From Paragonimus westermani (taxonomy: Eukaryota > Platyhelminthes > Trematoda > Plagiorchiida > Troglotrematidae), in NCBI GenBank assembly GCA_008508345.1, contig QNGE01000144.1:124001-188000 (forward strand): DNA of 64,000 bases, written 5' to 3'. The notes below the pieces were generated by a model. The model worked only from the letters and a program-made list of their open reading frames with translations, had not been told where the DNA came from and searched no databases. Both the position numbers and the translations under genes were made by a program. Positions 23,221 through 34,663 of this stretch are shown piece after piece (within the stretch, counting starts at the first letter, position 1; the number at the start of each line of letters is the position of its first letter).

Positions 23221-23518
23221 CGGGTAATAATATCTGAATGACACATCCAGGTAAGATATCATCAACGGTATAGATTGGCTTGAAACCCTCCACGGTTTGG
23301 TCGTTGTTGTAAAATAACAATAATCGCTCGTGTAAGGCCGTTTGTTCCTCGGGTTGTATTTTGACCTTGAGAAAATAGGTGCCAGGAAGATAGTATTGAC
23401 TTACCAACTTGCTTACAAAGTCAATGGCTGCCTCTGACAGGTCAGTGAGGGTAAACACTCTCTCGGCGTAAGCGCATGCCTGATAGGCGCCAAACTGGAG
23501 AAAGAAGTTGAACGCCAT
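23221..23518 (-). CDS. first coding exon of a protein kinase D-like Ser/Thr kinase (ubiquitin-like domain)
   Basis: A minus-strand exon of 99 codons plus one base starts at the ATG at 23518 and ends at CCCG|GTAAGT (exon end 23221, phase 1). The translation follows the N-terminal ubiquitin-like domain of animal protein kinase D (PRKD1-3, nematode DKF). There is an opening F-x-F-x-L-Q-F/I-G strand at residues 3-10, then a helix with L-S-E-A-A-I-D-F-V near 27-35. The hallmark LLLF comes at 66-69, followed by D-D-I-L-P-G-x-V-I-Q-I-L-L at 86-98, where the family has D-I-x-E-G-D-L-I-E-V-V-L. In the family this domain precedes two C1 zinc fingers that bind diacylglycerol, a PH domain and the kinase. 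An in-frame TAA lies 33 bases upstream of the ATG, and a CAG acceptor ten bases upstream could serve cis- or trans-splicing. There is no Ala/Pro-rich leader as in mammals. The remaining exons are not visible. Confidence 0.78.
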
Positions 23519-23533
23519 TTGCGATTCACTGCT

Positions 23534-25216
23534 ATCGTTTAGATATACTTATTTTAAATAATGTCGAGTATATGAATGTGGGTGAGCAACACTGAACAGT
23601 TATCACTATGCCTCTGACCCAAGTCTGATTATTGCGCTTGTGTAGCTGTCCAATTGATTGATGCCCGCGGCAAGCTTGTGAAGTATAAGTCTGGAACGAA
23701 ATGAAGAGTCAGATGAGGTCGTCTGATACATTACGGTGCTTCACAAAGCGATATATTACAACTGTCTACAATATACTATTTCACCACGATATAAATGATA
23801 CTTTAAAAAAACTAGCATAGTGATGTTGGCCAAGAAATGAAACACTGACGGAATATGTTGTTTCAGTGTAACCTGATAGCAAGATCTCAAAAAACAGACA
23901 AATTTCGACAGTATACACACAGCATTTCATGGTTATAATTATAGATTGTGTATTTGTTTGAATATACGAATAGCGGTCATGGGCACCGCTTGGATTTTGT
24001 TCAAGGGAAGATTTGTGTGGCACGTTTCATCCCTATGCCTATTGTGACTGAAAGAGTTGCGTGCTTATTTGTGTCAGTCAGGTTCGAGGAATTCAGAATG
24101 AGACGGAATTCTATGGACAATTGGTCAGGGAAGTCTGTGGGTTGCATGGTTCTCATCCGAAATTTCAAACCACACAGTAGTCAATAGTTTACATTCTCCA
24201 AATGTGGGCTGCAAGATACATCATACCGTCAAAATCCTGTTATTTTGTTCAAGTTTAAAACACGTAGTTTTGACAAGTGCGACAACAGCGCGTGCACTCA
24301 TTTGTCAGCTGTCCCTTCTAAAATCAATCAAAAAATCAGCGGTTGCTTCGAGTTACTAGTGAAGAACTGCTGATGAGACCAAACAATGACAAAGAGGTCA
24401 AGTTCTGACCCCTTCCTTTAAATGAGTCAAATTTTCAAAAACTGTGACTTTGTAGATAAGGTCTCTGAGTGGACACTGCATAATACAGATTATAAGCTAA
24501 CAGCCTGCTGAAATTGACAAAATAACGTGTGCCTTGTTCATCTCTCTTCCTAAAAGATGAATAGCCATCAGACTTAACGCAGATGTTCACACATACTCTT
24601 GTGCGTTGCTGTCCGATAGCTAGCCATACGGGGTGTCCTTTGTACAATCCCCAAACTCAATTAATCCTGTCAAAAATGAATCTCGAAAGGTAGTTAAGCA
24701 ACCGGATAAGCGTACTCTATAGCATCATAAAGATTGCTCGGGTGAATATGCGTGCATGTGTATCTGCGTAAACTGAATTGACAGGTCAGTTGTAGGGAAC
24801 TTCTTATGTCACGGAAGATCATAACGTTCACCTTCGTAAACTGTCTACAGGACCGGGTTCCTAAGAAATTGTCCATGAGAATGATTCTAAAAATTTTGGT
24901 TGATCAAGCAATCGAGCTCCCTCTACTTACACTAAGTCTGTAATTCAGATGAGAACCGTGAAGCATCTGCAGTATCTTGTTGGTTAAAAAAGCCATTGAA
25001 CCGACATAGAAACGGCCATTGAGCAAGCCTAAGGGTTGTGCTCCGAAACTCGGTCTGGTAAGCTACCTCATTCAGTATTTCCTCAAAGCTGGAGCCATTT
25101 GACATAGGTTTGGTGAGTTCAGCGGATTTGCATGGGTCGGAAAACTGGGCCCATGAATGACTTCGGAATCTCCTTCAACAGTGGACACTGACAACTGCGG
25201 AGGAGCTCAGCCTTAG
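23534..25216. other. upstream region of the kinase exon, nothing recognised
   Basis: Frames of 60-80 codons occur on both strands with no motifs. A CTGATGA at 24370-24376 has a GACC/GGTC stem but lacks the GAAA box of a hammerhead. Confidence 0.4.
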
Positions 25217-25510
25217 TACCGAATGTACAACAGCAATAAGAAGCAGGCATCCACTGAAAATGCTGCTGTGTTTCCGTTGCATACTGGGATATTCAGTCGA
25301 GAAAAAGTCAGAACAGAATTCCGAGTGGCACTAAGCAACCTCAGTGTATTGGAAAAACAGCACTATTTTACAGCAGAACAAGAGTATTTACGATTGCTGT
25401 CAAGCTTCAAGCGTTCTCGCGTCTTGATTGGTCAGTTTGTCGCTATGTTGCTCCAAGATCTTGCATCTAGCAACTCGGTTGTTGGAAAATATGCACTCAA
25501 CGGCAGTTGA
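25217..25510 (+). CDS. candidate terminal exon or small ORF, unassigned
   Basis: A plus-strand frame follows a CCTTAG acceptor (exon from 25217), includes an ATG at 25223 and ends in TGA at 25508-25510. It encodes about 95 residues of balanced composition with likely helical segments (residues 28-80, rich in Leu, Glu and Lys). There is no frame bias toward simple sequence, so it looks more gene-like than most frames here. No family is recognised. A consensus donor GTCAG|GTAAGT 115 bases after the stop hints that the true exon may continue in another frame. Confidence 0.25.
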   Translation, partial: YRMYNSNKKQASTENAAVFPLHTGIFSREKVRTEFRVALSNLSVLEKQHYFTAEQEYLRLLSSFKRSRVLIGQFVAMLLQDLASSNSVVGKYALNGS

Positions 25511-28500
25511 TCACCGTGTATGGCCGGCCGTGTTGGCTCGTGAGTGAACACTGATTGGCTAAACCTTCCGAAATCAAGAAAACCGCTCCACTCCATACTC
25601 ACTACAATCTGATGATTGTGTCAGGTAAGTATTTCACCGAAAACCAAACCACTAAACACAAAATATCGCGAGTATCAGTGTAGACTCTTTCGTTTGACCT
25701 TGGGGTGATAAACACTTCCTTTACCGACCTGAAAGCGTCCTATCTTGAGTCCCACAGAAAATGCAACCGTGCACGGATCGTTGCACGTTTAGTGAGACGT
25801 CGCAAAACAAAAACCGATTGCGGTTTTTATTGTGAAGTACCTTTTCGACATCCCGTTTCAAAAAGAGCTTTGCCGGTGTTTGATTTCATCGGAAACAGAT
25901 ATATTTTCTTCGATCGGACGCCGTTCCGTTATTGACGTTTGCGTGTGAAAACTATTCTGGGCTTTGCGCCACTGACCTATGTTGAACATAACGGAATGTT
26001 CATATTTGAATGTACATTCTTTCTTGCTTGTGAACACTGTTCATTCCGTACAACCATCCCTAGAGCAACCACGATTGCCACCAGGTCAACTCCAGACAGC
26101 TGCTGCAGCAATGAGACTCCGTTAAGTCGAAACTATAAAATATTTAGACTCACAAGAATGACACTCTATTTAGAATCTCTAGCCCATAAATCTGTAGTCT
26201 CGTTTTTCTATACCTCGTGAAAATCCTATTAGTGCTATCCAATATATATCAACCAAATGTCATACAGCTCATTAGTAACATGAATTTGTTCAAATGTTAG
26301 TGTAGTTTCGATTCCAACATTAGCACAAGAGAACCTAGTGCGCCTTCTGTTGCTAGCCGACATCAATTGCACTTGACTAGAAAATATCAAACACAAAATG
26401 GTGATGTTTCTTTTTCCACTCCTTGTTCCAACATTTCTTCCATGAGAAGTTCCGAGACTATGATTGCTTATTTCTGGTGGACTGTCACATTGCATGGTAA
26501 TTTAGAGCACAGATCTGCCAACATTTCTCACATGGTAGCATGAGCTACGAGGCTTCTCCAGAGTTCCATGACCATAAGTACATTGTATTGTTTTTCGGAT
26601 ATGAGATTTCAAATAAGGTCTCCTGCACTTATGAAGCAAATGTCCGACTCTAGATTAGACATGAATGACCAAATCTGTTTGAACGTTTCTGTCCAATTAT
26701 CTGTTAGTGATACTAGGACAATTCGATTTTCACGGGGAAAATCAACATCTGTTCTGTGAAAACCAATCCAATCAGTAAGGCCGGATTTCATACTGCAGTT
26801 GAATGCTTGATGGGCAGTATTGGCGTGCTTTGATATTACTCTAACTCGAAGTGGAACAGCCACAACCACCAACTGGTGGCGGAAGTTGAAGTTCAAACTT
26901 GGATAATCTCAACTGGCAGACCTTTCACCAGATGTGCAAATCCACACCGCAGCAGCTACGGACGACCAAAAACTGACAGCCTGAGATTGACCGAGTTGAT
27001 CGTCCCATCCCTTGGGATGCAGCCTGGTGGAAGCAATTATTTCAGGGGTCATCGTTTCAGTTGAGTGCGTACAAGATTGGGCTAGCGGCAGTATTGTTGC
27101 CAATAAGAATCCAAATCGGACAGTCACCACTCATAACAAGGTCAACCAAGATCTTAAGAGACCATCAAATGTGGATTGAAGTCGGAACGTCAAAGTGGAG
27201 TGCGTCGTCCGGAAATATGTCCGTAGACATCATACATCATTCCCATTCGCCCGCTACAGATGACCGGAGAATTCCTGATTGTCTAGCAGTTCGCTGGAGG
27301 CAAGAGGACATTTTACTGACACTCCTCTTGGGACTTCTGAACCATATGAATGGTGCATTCAAGCGAGTGTGTCCTGAACATTTAAATGTGGTAATTCTAT
27401 CATCAGTAATGCCAAATCATTGCCTTTTTGTTTAGCCAGAGTTGAACAGTAATCTCGACCGAAAACATACCACTGTTCAGTCCTAAACGGAAAAACTTGT
27501 GTTTACGGCTACCATATAAATGATGCTAAGATAAATTTCACATAAGTGAAAAACTTCCATGTGAAGCTTTCCAAAATTTTTGTATTTCTCCTGCAATGAT
27601 TTCGTGGTAACTTAATCAGTTCATGAACAATAGAGAAATAAAGCAAAGAATGAACTGTGTAAAGATTATTCCGATAGCCGTATCATAGATGGATTAATGG
27701 TAGTGGCCTGTTTGCTTCGTATATTTTGTATGGCCGACAATCAATAATTGTCAGTTTTTATAATACCCTCTGATTGTTCACTAAACAATATCCCTGGAAC
27801 AGTTGGTGAAGTTAATTCCTAGGTAGGCTTGCAAAATCCTTCTGGTAATTTCAGTTCAGCAAACTTTGTTAAAAATCACAAACGCGCTCTTTCGATCGTG
27901 TTTTTGCAACCAGTTCGGGTCAGTTGGTTGAAGGAGTGTATCAAATCACTGAGGAGACTTTGCCTCAAGGAACCGAGACAATTTTTCCCGTATGTCACTC
28001 TGAATATCACAGAGAACACGTGATTCACAAGGTGAATTCACTCCATACAACATTTTCAATCGCAAAACTGTAACACTTCGAAGTAATGGCACAGACGGTT
28101 AAGTGAAAACAAACGTGGCTCCCTAAAACTAAAGGAAATCTGGAGAAGCTTACTGTGATTGATAAGTCCTTTATGCACACAACAGATACTTTCGGTCATT
28201 GGTTAATAAGACCTCAATAAATGTGAACAGTTTCACCCGTTTACACTTTGTGACCACGTGGAACAATGTTACTATTTCGGCTGGGTCTGGTCTGAGCAAA
28301 CTGTCTGGTGATCGAACTCCGGTTAGTGTTTGGTAGAACCACTTGAGATGACGCCTCGTGGCCCGTTTCTCCGGTCGCCTCTCCGTCGTACAAGTATGTA
28401 TGTCACCGCAGCTATGATCTACCGAGCTAGGAAAACGTGTGCGGACAAAACAACGAAGGATGAATTTAGGCTAGTGCAAGATGTGTCCCATTCGAAAAAA

Positions 28501-28689
28501 ATTCCCCAACACGTTTTTCCCGCTTCACATCAAACTGAGTGTTAAAATGAGGCCCCACTGATGTTACGGACGAAGTCAACGTTTACAGGGTTGTCTTACG
28601 CAAACAGGAATCCAGTATTAAGGTCAGAACGAAGTCTCACACTGAGTTTGCTTTAGATCTGTAACGTCGTCCATCTGCGCCTCTGTGCG
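25511..28689. other. unassigned stretch, partly low in stops
   Basis: Consecutive minus-strand frames at 26235-26495, 26609-26896 and 26909-27130 and a 124-codon plus frame at 27061-27435 make this region lower in stops than average. No motif of a transposon or gene could be named. It may contain old coding debris. Confidence 0.3.
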
Positions 28690-29090
28690 CACCGGAAGCG
28701 TGTCCTTGCTACTAATTGAGAAGCCCGATCCTGTTCCCTCAACCAGTCGTTGCATCTACTTGTTCAACTGTAAATGCGGTGACATACACTGGAACGGCAG
28801 ACAGACGACTGGAAAGACCGACCAAGAAACATCTACTAAGGTGGTTGCGACTATCATCAAGTCAGCTTGACAACAGCCTTGTGTCAGTAAACCGAAGTTC
28901 GACCTCATCGATCGCCAGTCACTTCGCTCAGACCGGACACAGCCACAATAGTACCATCATTCCGTGTGATCGTAACATTCAATCGAACAAAGAATTATAA
29001 GTTTATTGAGGTCACGTTAATCTCCCGCTACAAGCATCTGCTGTATGCACAAAATACCTTAATGGATACAATACGCCATCTTTATTTTCC
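28690..29090 (+). mobile_element. Penelope-like element 3' remnant (GIY-YIG endonuclease domain)
   Basis: The plus strand encodes, in successive frames, the C-terminal part of a Penelope-like retroelement protein. Frame one gives R-C-I-Y-L-F-N-C-K-C-G-D (CKCGD at 28769-28783). After a frameshift, YTGTADRRLER follows (28785-28817), then K-K-H-L-L-R-W-L-R and later S-I-A-S-H-F-A-Q-T-G-H. After a second shift comes F-I-E-V-T-L-I-S-R-Y-K. This order is that of the GIY-YIG nuclease of these elements: a Cys-rich lead, Y-I-G, R-R-L, E-H, and a terminal E-A-x-x-I-x-x-Y-K. The YIG has become YTG and the EH has become KH. The reverse-transcriptase part is not visible upstream, so this is a truncated, dead copy. 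Confidence 0.72.
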
Positions 29091-32000
29091 TAACCAAGCT
29101 CAAGGTGGTTTTAGGAAAACAAGGGTAATTATTCACTTGCCATCATTCAGCAGTTCGTTCATTTTAATTTTGAATGTTGCACGTTTGCGACTGGAAGGAG
29201 TCTATGAGATGAATACAACTCGCGAATTTCGCTTCTTCCACCTGGTATTTAAACTGACAAATAGGACCAACTGTTTCACGATGTTAGTTTTTGGAATCGC
29301 TGATATCTGTTTAAATTGTATGTAGAAGGTCGGCTGGAAAGCTTTTTTCTAACTTCTGCTGCATGAAGTTCACATTTAAGATTAAATTTACACCGTCGCT
29401 GCACGCGGTGAATGTGTCTCACAGTCTTCCTCCTACCTAATGATGTCATTGTGAAACCCGGACAAGCTAACCGAACGCCTTCCAGTGCGTCTGCAGGCTG
29501 TGGATTGAAAAACGTTCTACTTGAAAGCTCACTGTTAGATAAACTGGACTCTCTTGGCCAACAAGAAGCTGTGGACAACAAACACAGCGTGGTAAATTCA
29601 CCTGTGGCACCCAGGTCTTCTTCAGAAAGCCACATAAGCACTCTGACAATAAGGCGATAGGGATTACGGCACTTTGCCACAGAATGGCTCTCAATATCGC
29701 AGCGTCCTCTCTGTCCAAAGTTTTGTCGGTATGACGTTCGGACAACTCCCGTATCCGACAACCGAGGAAAAATCCCGTGGAAGGAGTACTAATTGTGGGG
29801 ATCATCATCAGTTTCAATGGGCTCGAGAGGCTTGTTACTAACTCAGATAACTGGACTGCATTCATTGAACATAAGAAAAAACTTTATCAGCGGTCCTCGG
29901 CAACAGGCGACAGACAAAGCAGCCTTGTTGGATTTGGAGTCTCTAGTCTCTCTCTTAGTTTTACAGATCGATTTCACCAGGTCCGCCCTCCCTCGAAAGA
30001 CCTCACTGCTTTTGTCGAAGTTTTATGCAGGGTGCACCAGGGATCTTGGATGAATAGACTCCATCCGAATGGCTTATGAGCCGAAACACTGAGCCGTGAA
30101 TATCGTGCTTCGCCTCCCTACCTTATGGGTACGGTTTTTTTCAGCACTGGGCTACCAACCCATCCTTCAGCCCGACGAATCAAGGGGTATCTTGCCTCAC
30201 GATTGTGAACTTTTCACAATACACCACCTACAGATTTTGTCCCATGTTTCTACTGAACATTTTGGGCGGAGGAGTCAGCAATCATATGTCACATTCTACT
30301 TCATCACATCAGTTTGTTCCACTTTCCCATCTTCTGTTTAACAATTCTTTATCTGTTGGTCCTAAGGTTCCATTTCAGATTACATACTAGAGATTTACTT
30401 CATATGCTGCTTGCAACAAAATTCACAACCAAAATGAATAGTGTTCCAAATATCAAGGTGGTATCTTTGCCTGATTGACACAAATCATTACCCCCCCAAA
30501 CGCCAGTTAAGCTCACCACCCTCTATTTTTGAACACTCAGATAGTTCAACAGACACCTCTGGCACGCGTGCTGAAGATTCACATCATCAATATCTGCTGT
30601 CTTTCGGAAACGATACTACAGGACTATTCACCAGTGCTAAAACTTGAATTTCCCTTAGCTGGTCCACCGTGTGCTTACAGTGTGAAACTGTCTATGAGAC
30701 CCCGCTAGTTCAAGATACTGACTATGACGGCGCTGAACCTGCCATGAATGCAAGTACAAAGAATGTATTGTATGACTTGGTATTCCTTAACTGTCGTCAC
30801 TACGTTGTCATGTCATAAGACAATGGTTAAAACAGCAGTAGGCAACAACCACAAACCTTGTCTGTTTGCTGTTACGGTAAATGTTTTCACAAAACTTGGT
30901 CCAGAAGCAGTCAGTGTTGTTATCACTAACTCGCTGAACCTCTGCACACCGAGCAGCGCAGCATAGTAGTACTGGATGAGGAATAGTAACTTGGAGCTGT
31001 TAATTCAAATGCTGGTCAGCACTTTTACGATAAGTGTAAGGCAAAAAAAGGCTAACTTTTGTTGGAGTTCTATGTTGAGTTGCTTTCGTTAAGGACTTAT
31101 TTTTAGCGGTTACGACGTCAACGTTCAACCTGGTGATTTCCGTCGTCAATTTAACCTTGGACACAGTTTGATCATGTAACCGTTTTCTGTCGGTGGAGTG
31201 GCTGTTTCCAAATTTTCAAGTCAGTCTGGAACACCTGTGTGTTACATGCTAAGTTCGCTCTGCTCTCTAACAGAAAACCAATCCTTCGTCGAACAAAAAT
31301 TGTTCGGTTTCAACCAGCCCAGACACAAGCGCTGTACACTAAGCAGAGCGAATTAGTTTCCAGTCTAGGATTCTACCCACGATACAGCATCGTAGGGCAT
31401 GTGGAACACACTGTATGTATTCGGGTTCAGTCAACATCAAGCCTTACAGGCAATAACAACGGTAGAGAGAACGCAGGACTCAGAAGTACATACTACGTTG
31501 TCATGTTTACAAACGATGGCGTTATTTTTAACTGCGTGGACGAATGAGCCGTTGGTTGTTGAAGGTGCAACTAATCGGAACGCAACTCGAGTCTTAGCAC
31601 GAGTGTGGGGCCCACACATGGCCTTGATGTGTAAACAACATATGACATAAGTGTGGTACAATCTCATCTGAGACCGCTGTTCGGTTAGACACCATTCTTT
31701 GGGTTTCTGTGCAATTACTCGAGTTTCATTACGCTTGCCGGAACAACTCATCGAGCAGCCAGTATACCTCGTATCGTGAGGATACTAGCTTTGAACACTG
31801 AAATGATTGGGAGGCCTTTCGGACGCAACGCGCTATCCAGATGGAACAAGCCGCTGCTACCGGGCGTTCGCGAAACATTTCCGTCTCATCCGAGTGGCAG
31901 TTAGATAGAAACCAACTGGGAACCACATAATTTACAGAGCAGTCCCAGAATCATCTCAACTGGTTGACGTAGATTAAGCAGTCGAGCACCCTCCTTGCAC

Positions 32001-32843
32001 ATCGGCCTATTGACGTTTCTCTGTCCTCAGGAGGAGTCGTGCCATTTAAACTAAAACGCATGAAACGTCAAGGACCCTTCGTGTCTCCTTTACTTAAAAA
32101 GCAGACGGCTATGATCCACGAACGCTGAAACAATGAAATTGTTCCAAATGACTGATGTTTGTCCAATGTCATTATGACATCAAAAAGGGCATACGCACTT
32201 CGTGCGCAAACCATCAAAGGAGTAATCTGCTTTCTAAAGTCTTAAAGCTGTTCACACCCTTGAACTTAGTGGGCTAAACGAAACATGCAAGCAACATACT
32301 CTCAACCAGCAGCCTCGAAATCACCCTGTGCATGAGTGAACTGATCACATTTTCACACACTGTGGCATACGTGAACTCGTCCGTTCATGAAAAAGGTCAA
32401 CAACGGTTGTCGTTTTAGACACCAGGGGAACTGCCTCAGTGAACAGAACTGCACTCCGGGGTTTTCTAAGAACAGTATGCTAGAGAAGTACACCGATATC
32501 TTATGAACATTTTACTATGAGACTTCTAATCCGACTATGGCTCATGACAGAGGAACTTTTATGTCGCATGTGGGGTGTGGCAATTTGGCCAGCTTCACCA
32601 ATCTCATCCAAATTTGTGTTGACAGACTGCGAATATATGAAAATGCTCCCGGGTACTCAACTTATAGACACAGATTACCTAGACGGCACTGCTCTAGTCC
32701 GTAAAGGTTTACGATGAACTAAGAAATTCTTAGACAGAATACAGATCTCATCCCTTCAGTTTCGTGTAGCCTTCGTTCATTCTGGGGGTAGATTATTGCT
32801 GCACTAGTGACGGGACTCTATGCTTGCTCTCAGGCTTGTTGTT
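29091..32843. other. unassigned stretch, moderately GC-rich at 29.3-30.1 kb
   Basis: Long overlapping frames lie on both strands at 29276-29865 (161 and 132 codons on minus). They overlap each other in different frames and carry no motif, so they may reflect the local base composition. A weak plus-strand resemblance to a reverse transcriptase near 29900-30060 was not strong enough to call. Nothing is recognised from 30.1 to 32.8 kb. Confidence 0.3.
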
Positions 32844-32869
32844 GAGTTATCGAAGGCAATCGATAACTC
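32844..32869. repeat. perfect 10-bp hairpin
   Basis: GAGTTATCGA pairs perfectly with TCGATAACTC round a 6-base loop. It stands alone in non-coding sequence. Confidence 0.75.
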
Positions 32870-34428
32870 TATCTACCTTGGAACTTGCGTCAGCTTTAGT
32901 AGAATACCTAATGAACTCACAAATTGCACAGCTAAGGTTCAGTTGGCGTTTGTTAACTTGTGTTGCCTGTAACGCCAGTTTGGGCTCAGTCTTTCCATGA
33001 AAGAAAAAGTCAACAACACCAATTTAAGGGCGGTCCTATTTTATGGCTGTGAAATTTGATCAGTCCTAGCGCACAATGTTTACGGTGTCCATTGTTTGAC
33101 CACTGGCGCCTCTGCAGCACTGGTCGCGTATGGTGGAAACACCGTGACAGTCTGCCCACTTGTCTTCAGGAAGGATAGACTCCACTTACCCCTGAGCATA
33201 ATCTCCACGTCTCACAGGCTTTAGTGGTTCAGCTACATCTTAAAAATATTAACCTGCCGCTCTTTTCGTATACGGTTTGTGGGTTAGGCTAAAAGCGGCT
33301 GTTTGGTGGCCAGATCGTTACCTGTGTTTCGGGGTAAGAAAACACGCTGAAATTTGCTTCAGCATGGTGTTTCTGGTTTCATGGCTGGAACGCAAATAAT
33401 AATGGTTGCCTCTGGTTGTTGGCGACGTTTCTCATCATGAAACGTGGAGTTCAGTAGCGTTCTTGCTACGAGTCTGTAAACAATAGTAGACTTCTCCTTT
33501 GCGCCCTTTATAATCTCAAGTTTTCTCTCCAGATATTTTGTGCCACCTCATGTAGTTTTCTCGCGTTCAGTAGGTAGACACATGTATTGTCGTTTGTTTA
33601 CTGAAACTCTCCCTACCTTCTAACTGGTGTACAAGCTATGACCATCTAAATTTCTTTGTTTTAATTCATCTACTTTCCTTAGGTCGTTTAGCAATTTCGT
33701 ATGATCATTCTTCGGTTGCCTCGCTCACCTCTCTCTTTGCTGGTTTGTTTAGGTACCCGATTACTTCACAAGTAGAGGGGGGAATATTTTCACTGTTTAA
33801 TGCGTTTTATTAGTAGTATGATGATGATACAAGTTATTTTGACCGACTTTCAGGAACGTGGAACCGTCAAATTCTCACCACCAATTCTATTTTTCCGGAT
33901 CGTCAAGAGCGAGTCAACAACCAGAACCGGTGTGTTAGTTGGGTTTCCAACACGGTCATCTCATAAAAGCCTAACCGCAGTTCGTCTTCCGATCTTGGTG
34001 AGGATATGCACTGCCAACAGGTTTCGGCAAGAACTAAACCCGAATCCAGTGCACTCCATCGAAAATGATTAACTAAACTGTTCATGAGATAGTGACGTCT
34101 GCAATTGGTTGTCAGCAATTTTCAGTTTATATAGGATAAACTACCCTAATAAAAGTCCGACCCGTTTTCATTCCCCAGCTTCGTATTGCACCATAAATCT
34201 AATCACAATATTGTTTGTCACTTTTCGTGTGTAGTTATCGTCAGACAATATCAAGCGCACCCTTAACAGTACCCTTATGATTTTACTGGTAACTCTATGT
34301 ATTGCTAAGTGGACACGGCCTTACCTTTATCACCTCCGATGGGGATACAAATGCAAAAATAATTATTTCCCAATTATTAAGAATCAGTCGGTAGTTTTTG
34401 ATCAGTATTGATTCAAGTGACTCTCTAG
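32870..34428. other. non-coding stretch
   Basis: Nothing recognised on either strand. Confidence 0.4.
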
Positions 34429-34663
34429 GAGGATAGCAAGAGTGGGTTCTTTAGAGCTTATCATTTCAAACTTGTATGCTCTTAACGAACAACTGAGGAG
34501 TAAAGATATATTCGCAACTTTACAGACTTGTATGCTTGCCTTGTTACGTGTTTTATCCGGTTTTGTTTCTGCCAGTCAATTAAATCAGTGCAACCTACAT
34601 AAACCTGAGAAACAACAGAACGTTTCAAAAACAGATGTAACTGTTCCCATGAACGATCCACAG
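34429..34663 (+). CDS. weak candidate exon, unassigned
   Basis: An open plus-strand frame lies between a CTCTCTAG acceptor (exon from 34429) and a CCACAG|GTGAAG donor (exon end 34663), encoding about 78 residues. The first half looks helical (Leu, Ile, Ala-rich) and the second half polar. A minus-strand frame of 163 codons overlaps it. No family is recognised and chance is a real alternative. Confidence 0.18.

Noticed and set aside
24364..24410. CTGATGA with flanking GACC/GGTC stem and GAACT/AGTTC outer pairing, as a hammerhead
   Set aside because: The GAAA box and stem III are missing; after stem II only AAGTTC follows, so the three-way core cannot form.
29276..29865. 161- and 132-codon minus-strand frames
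   Set aside because: They overlap in different frames over the same bases, along with an 82-codon plus frame. No motif was found, so base composition explains them best.
29890..30070. Weak plus-strand resemblance to a LINE reverse transcriptase
   Set aside because: Only scattered positions agree and neither the AFD, GVPQG nor YADD boxes can be placed.
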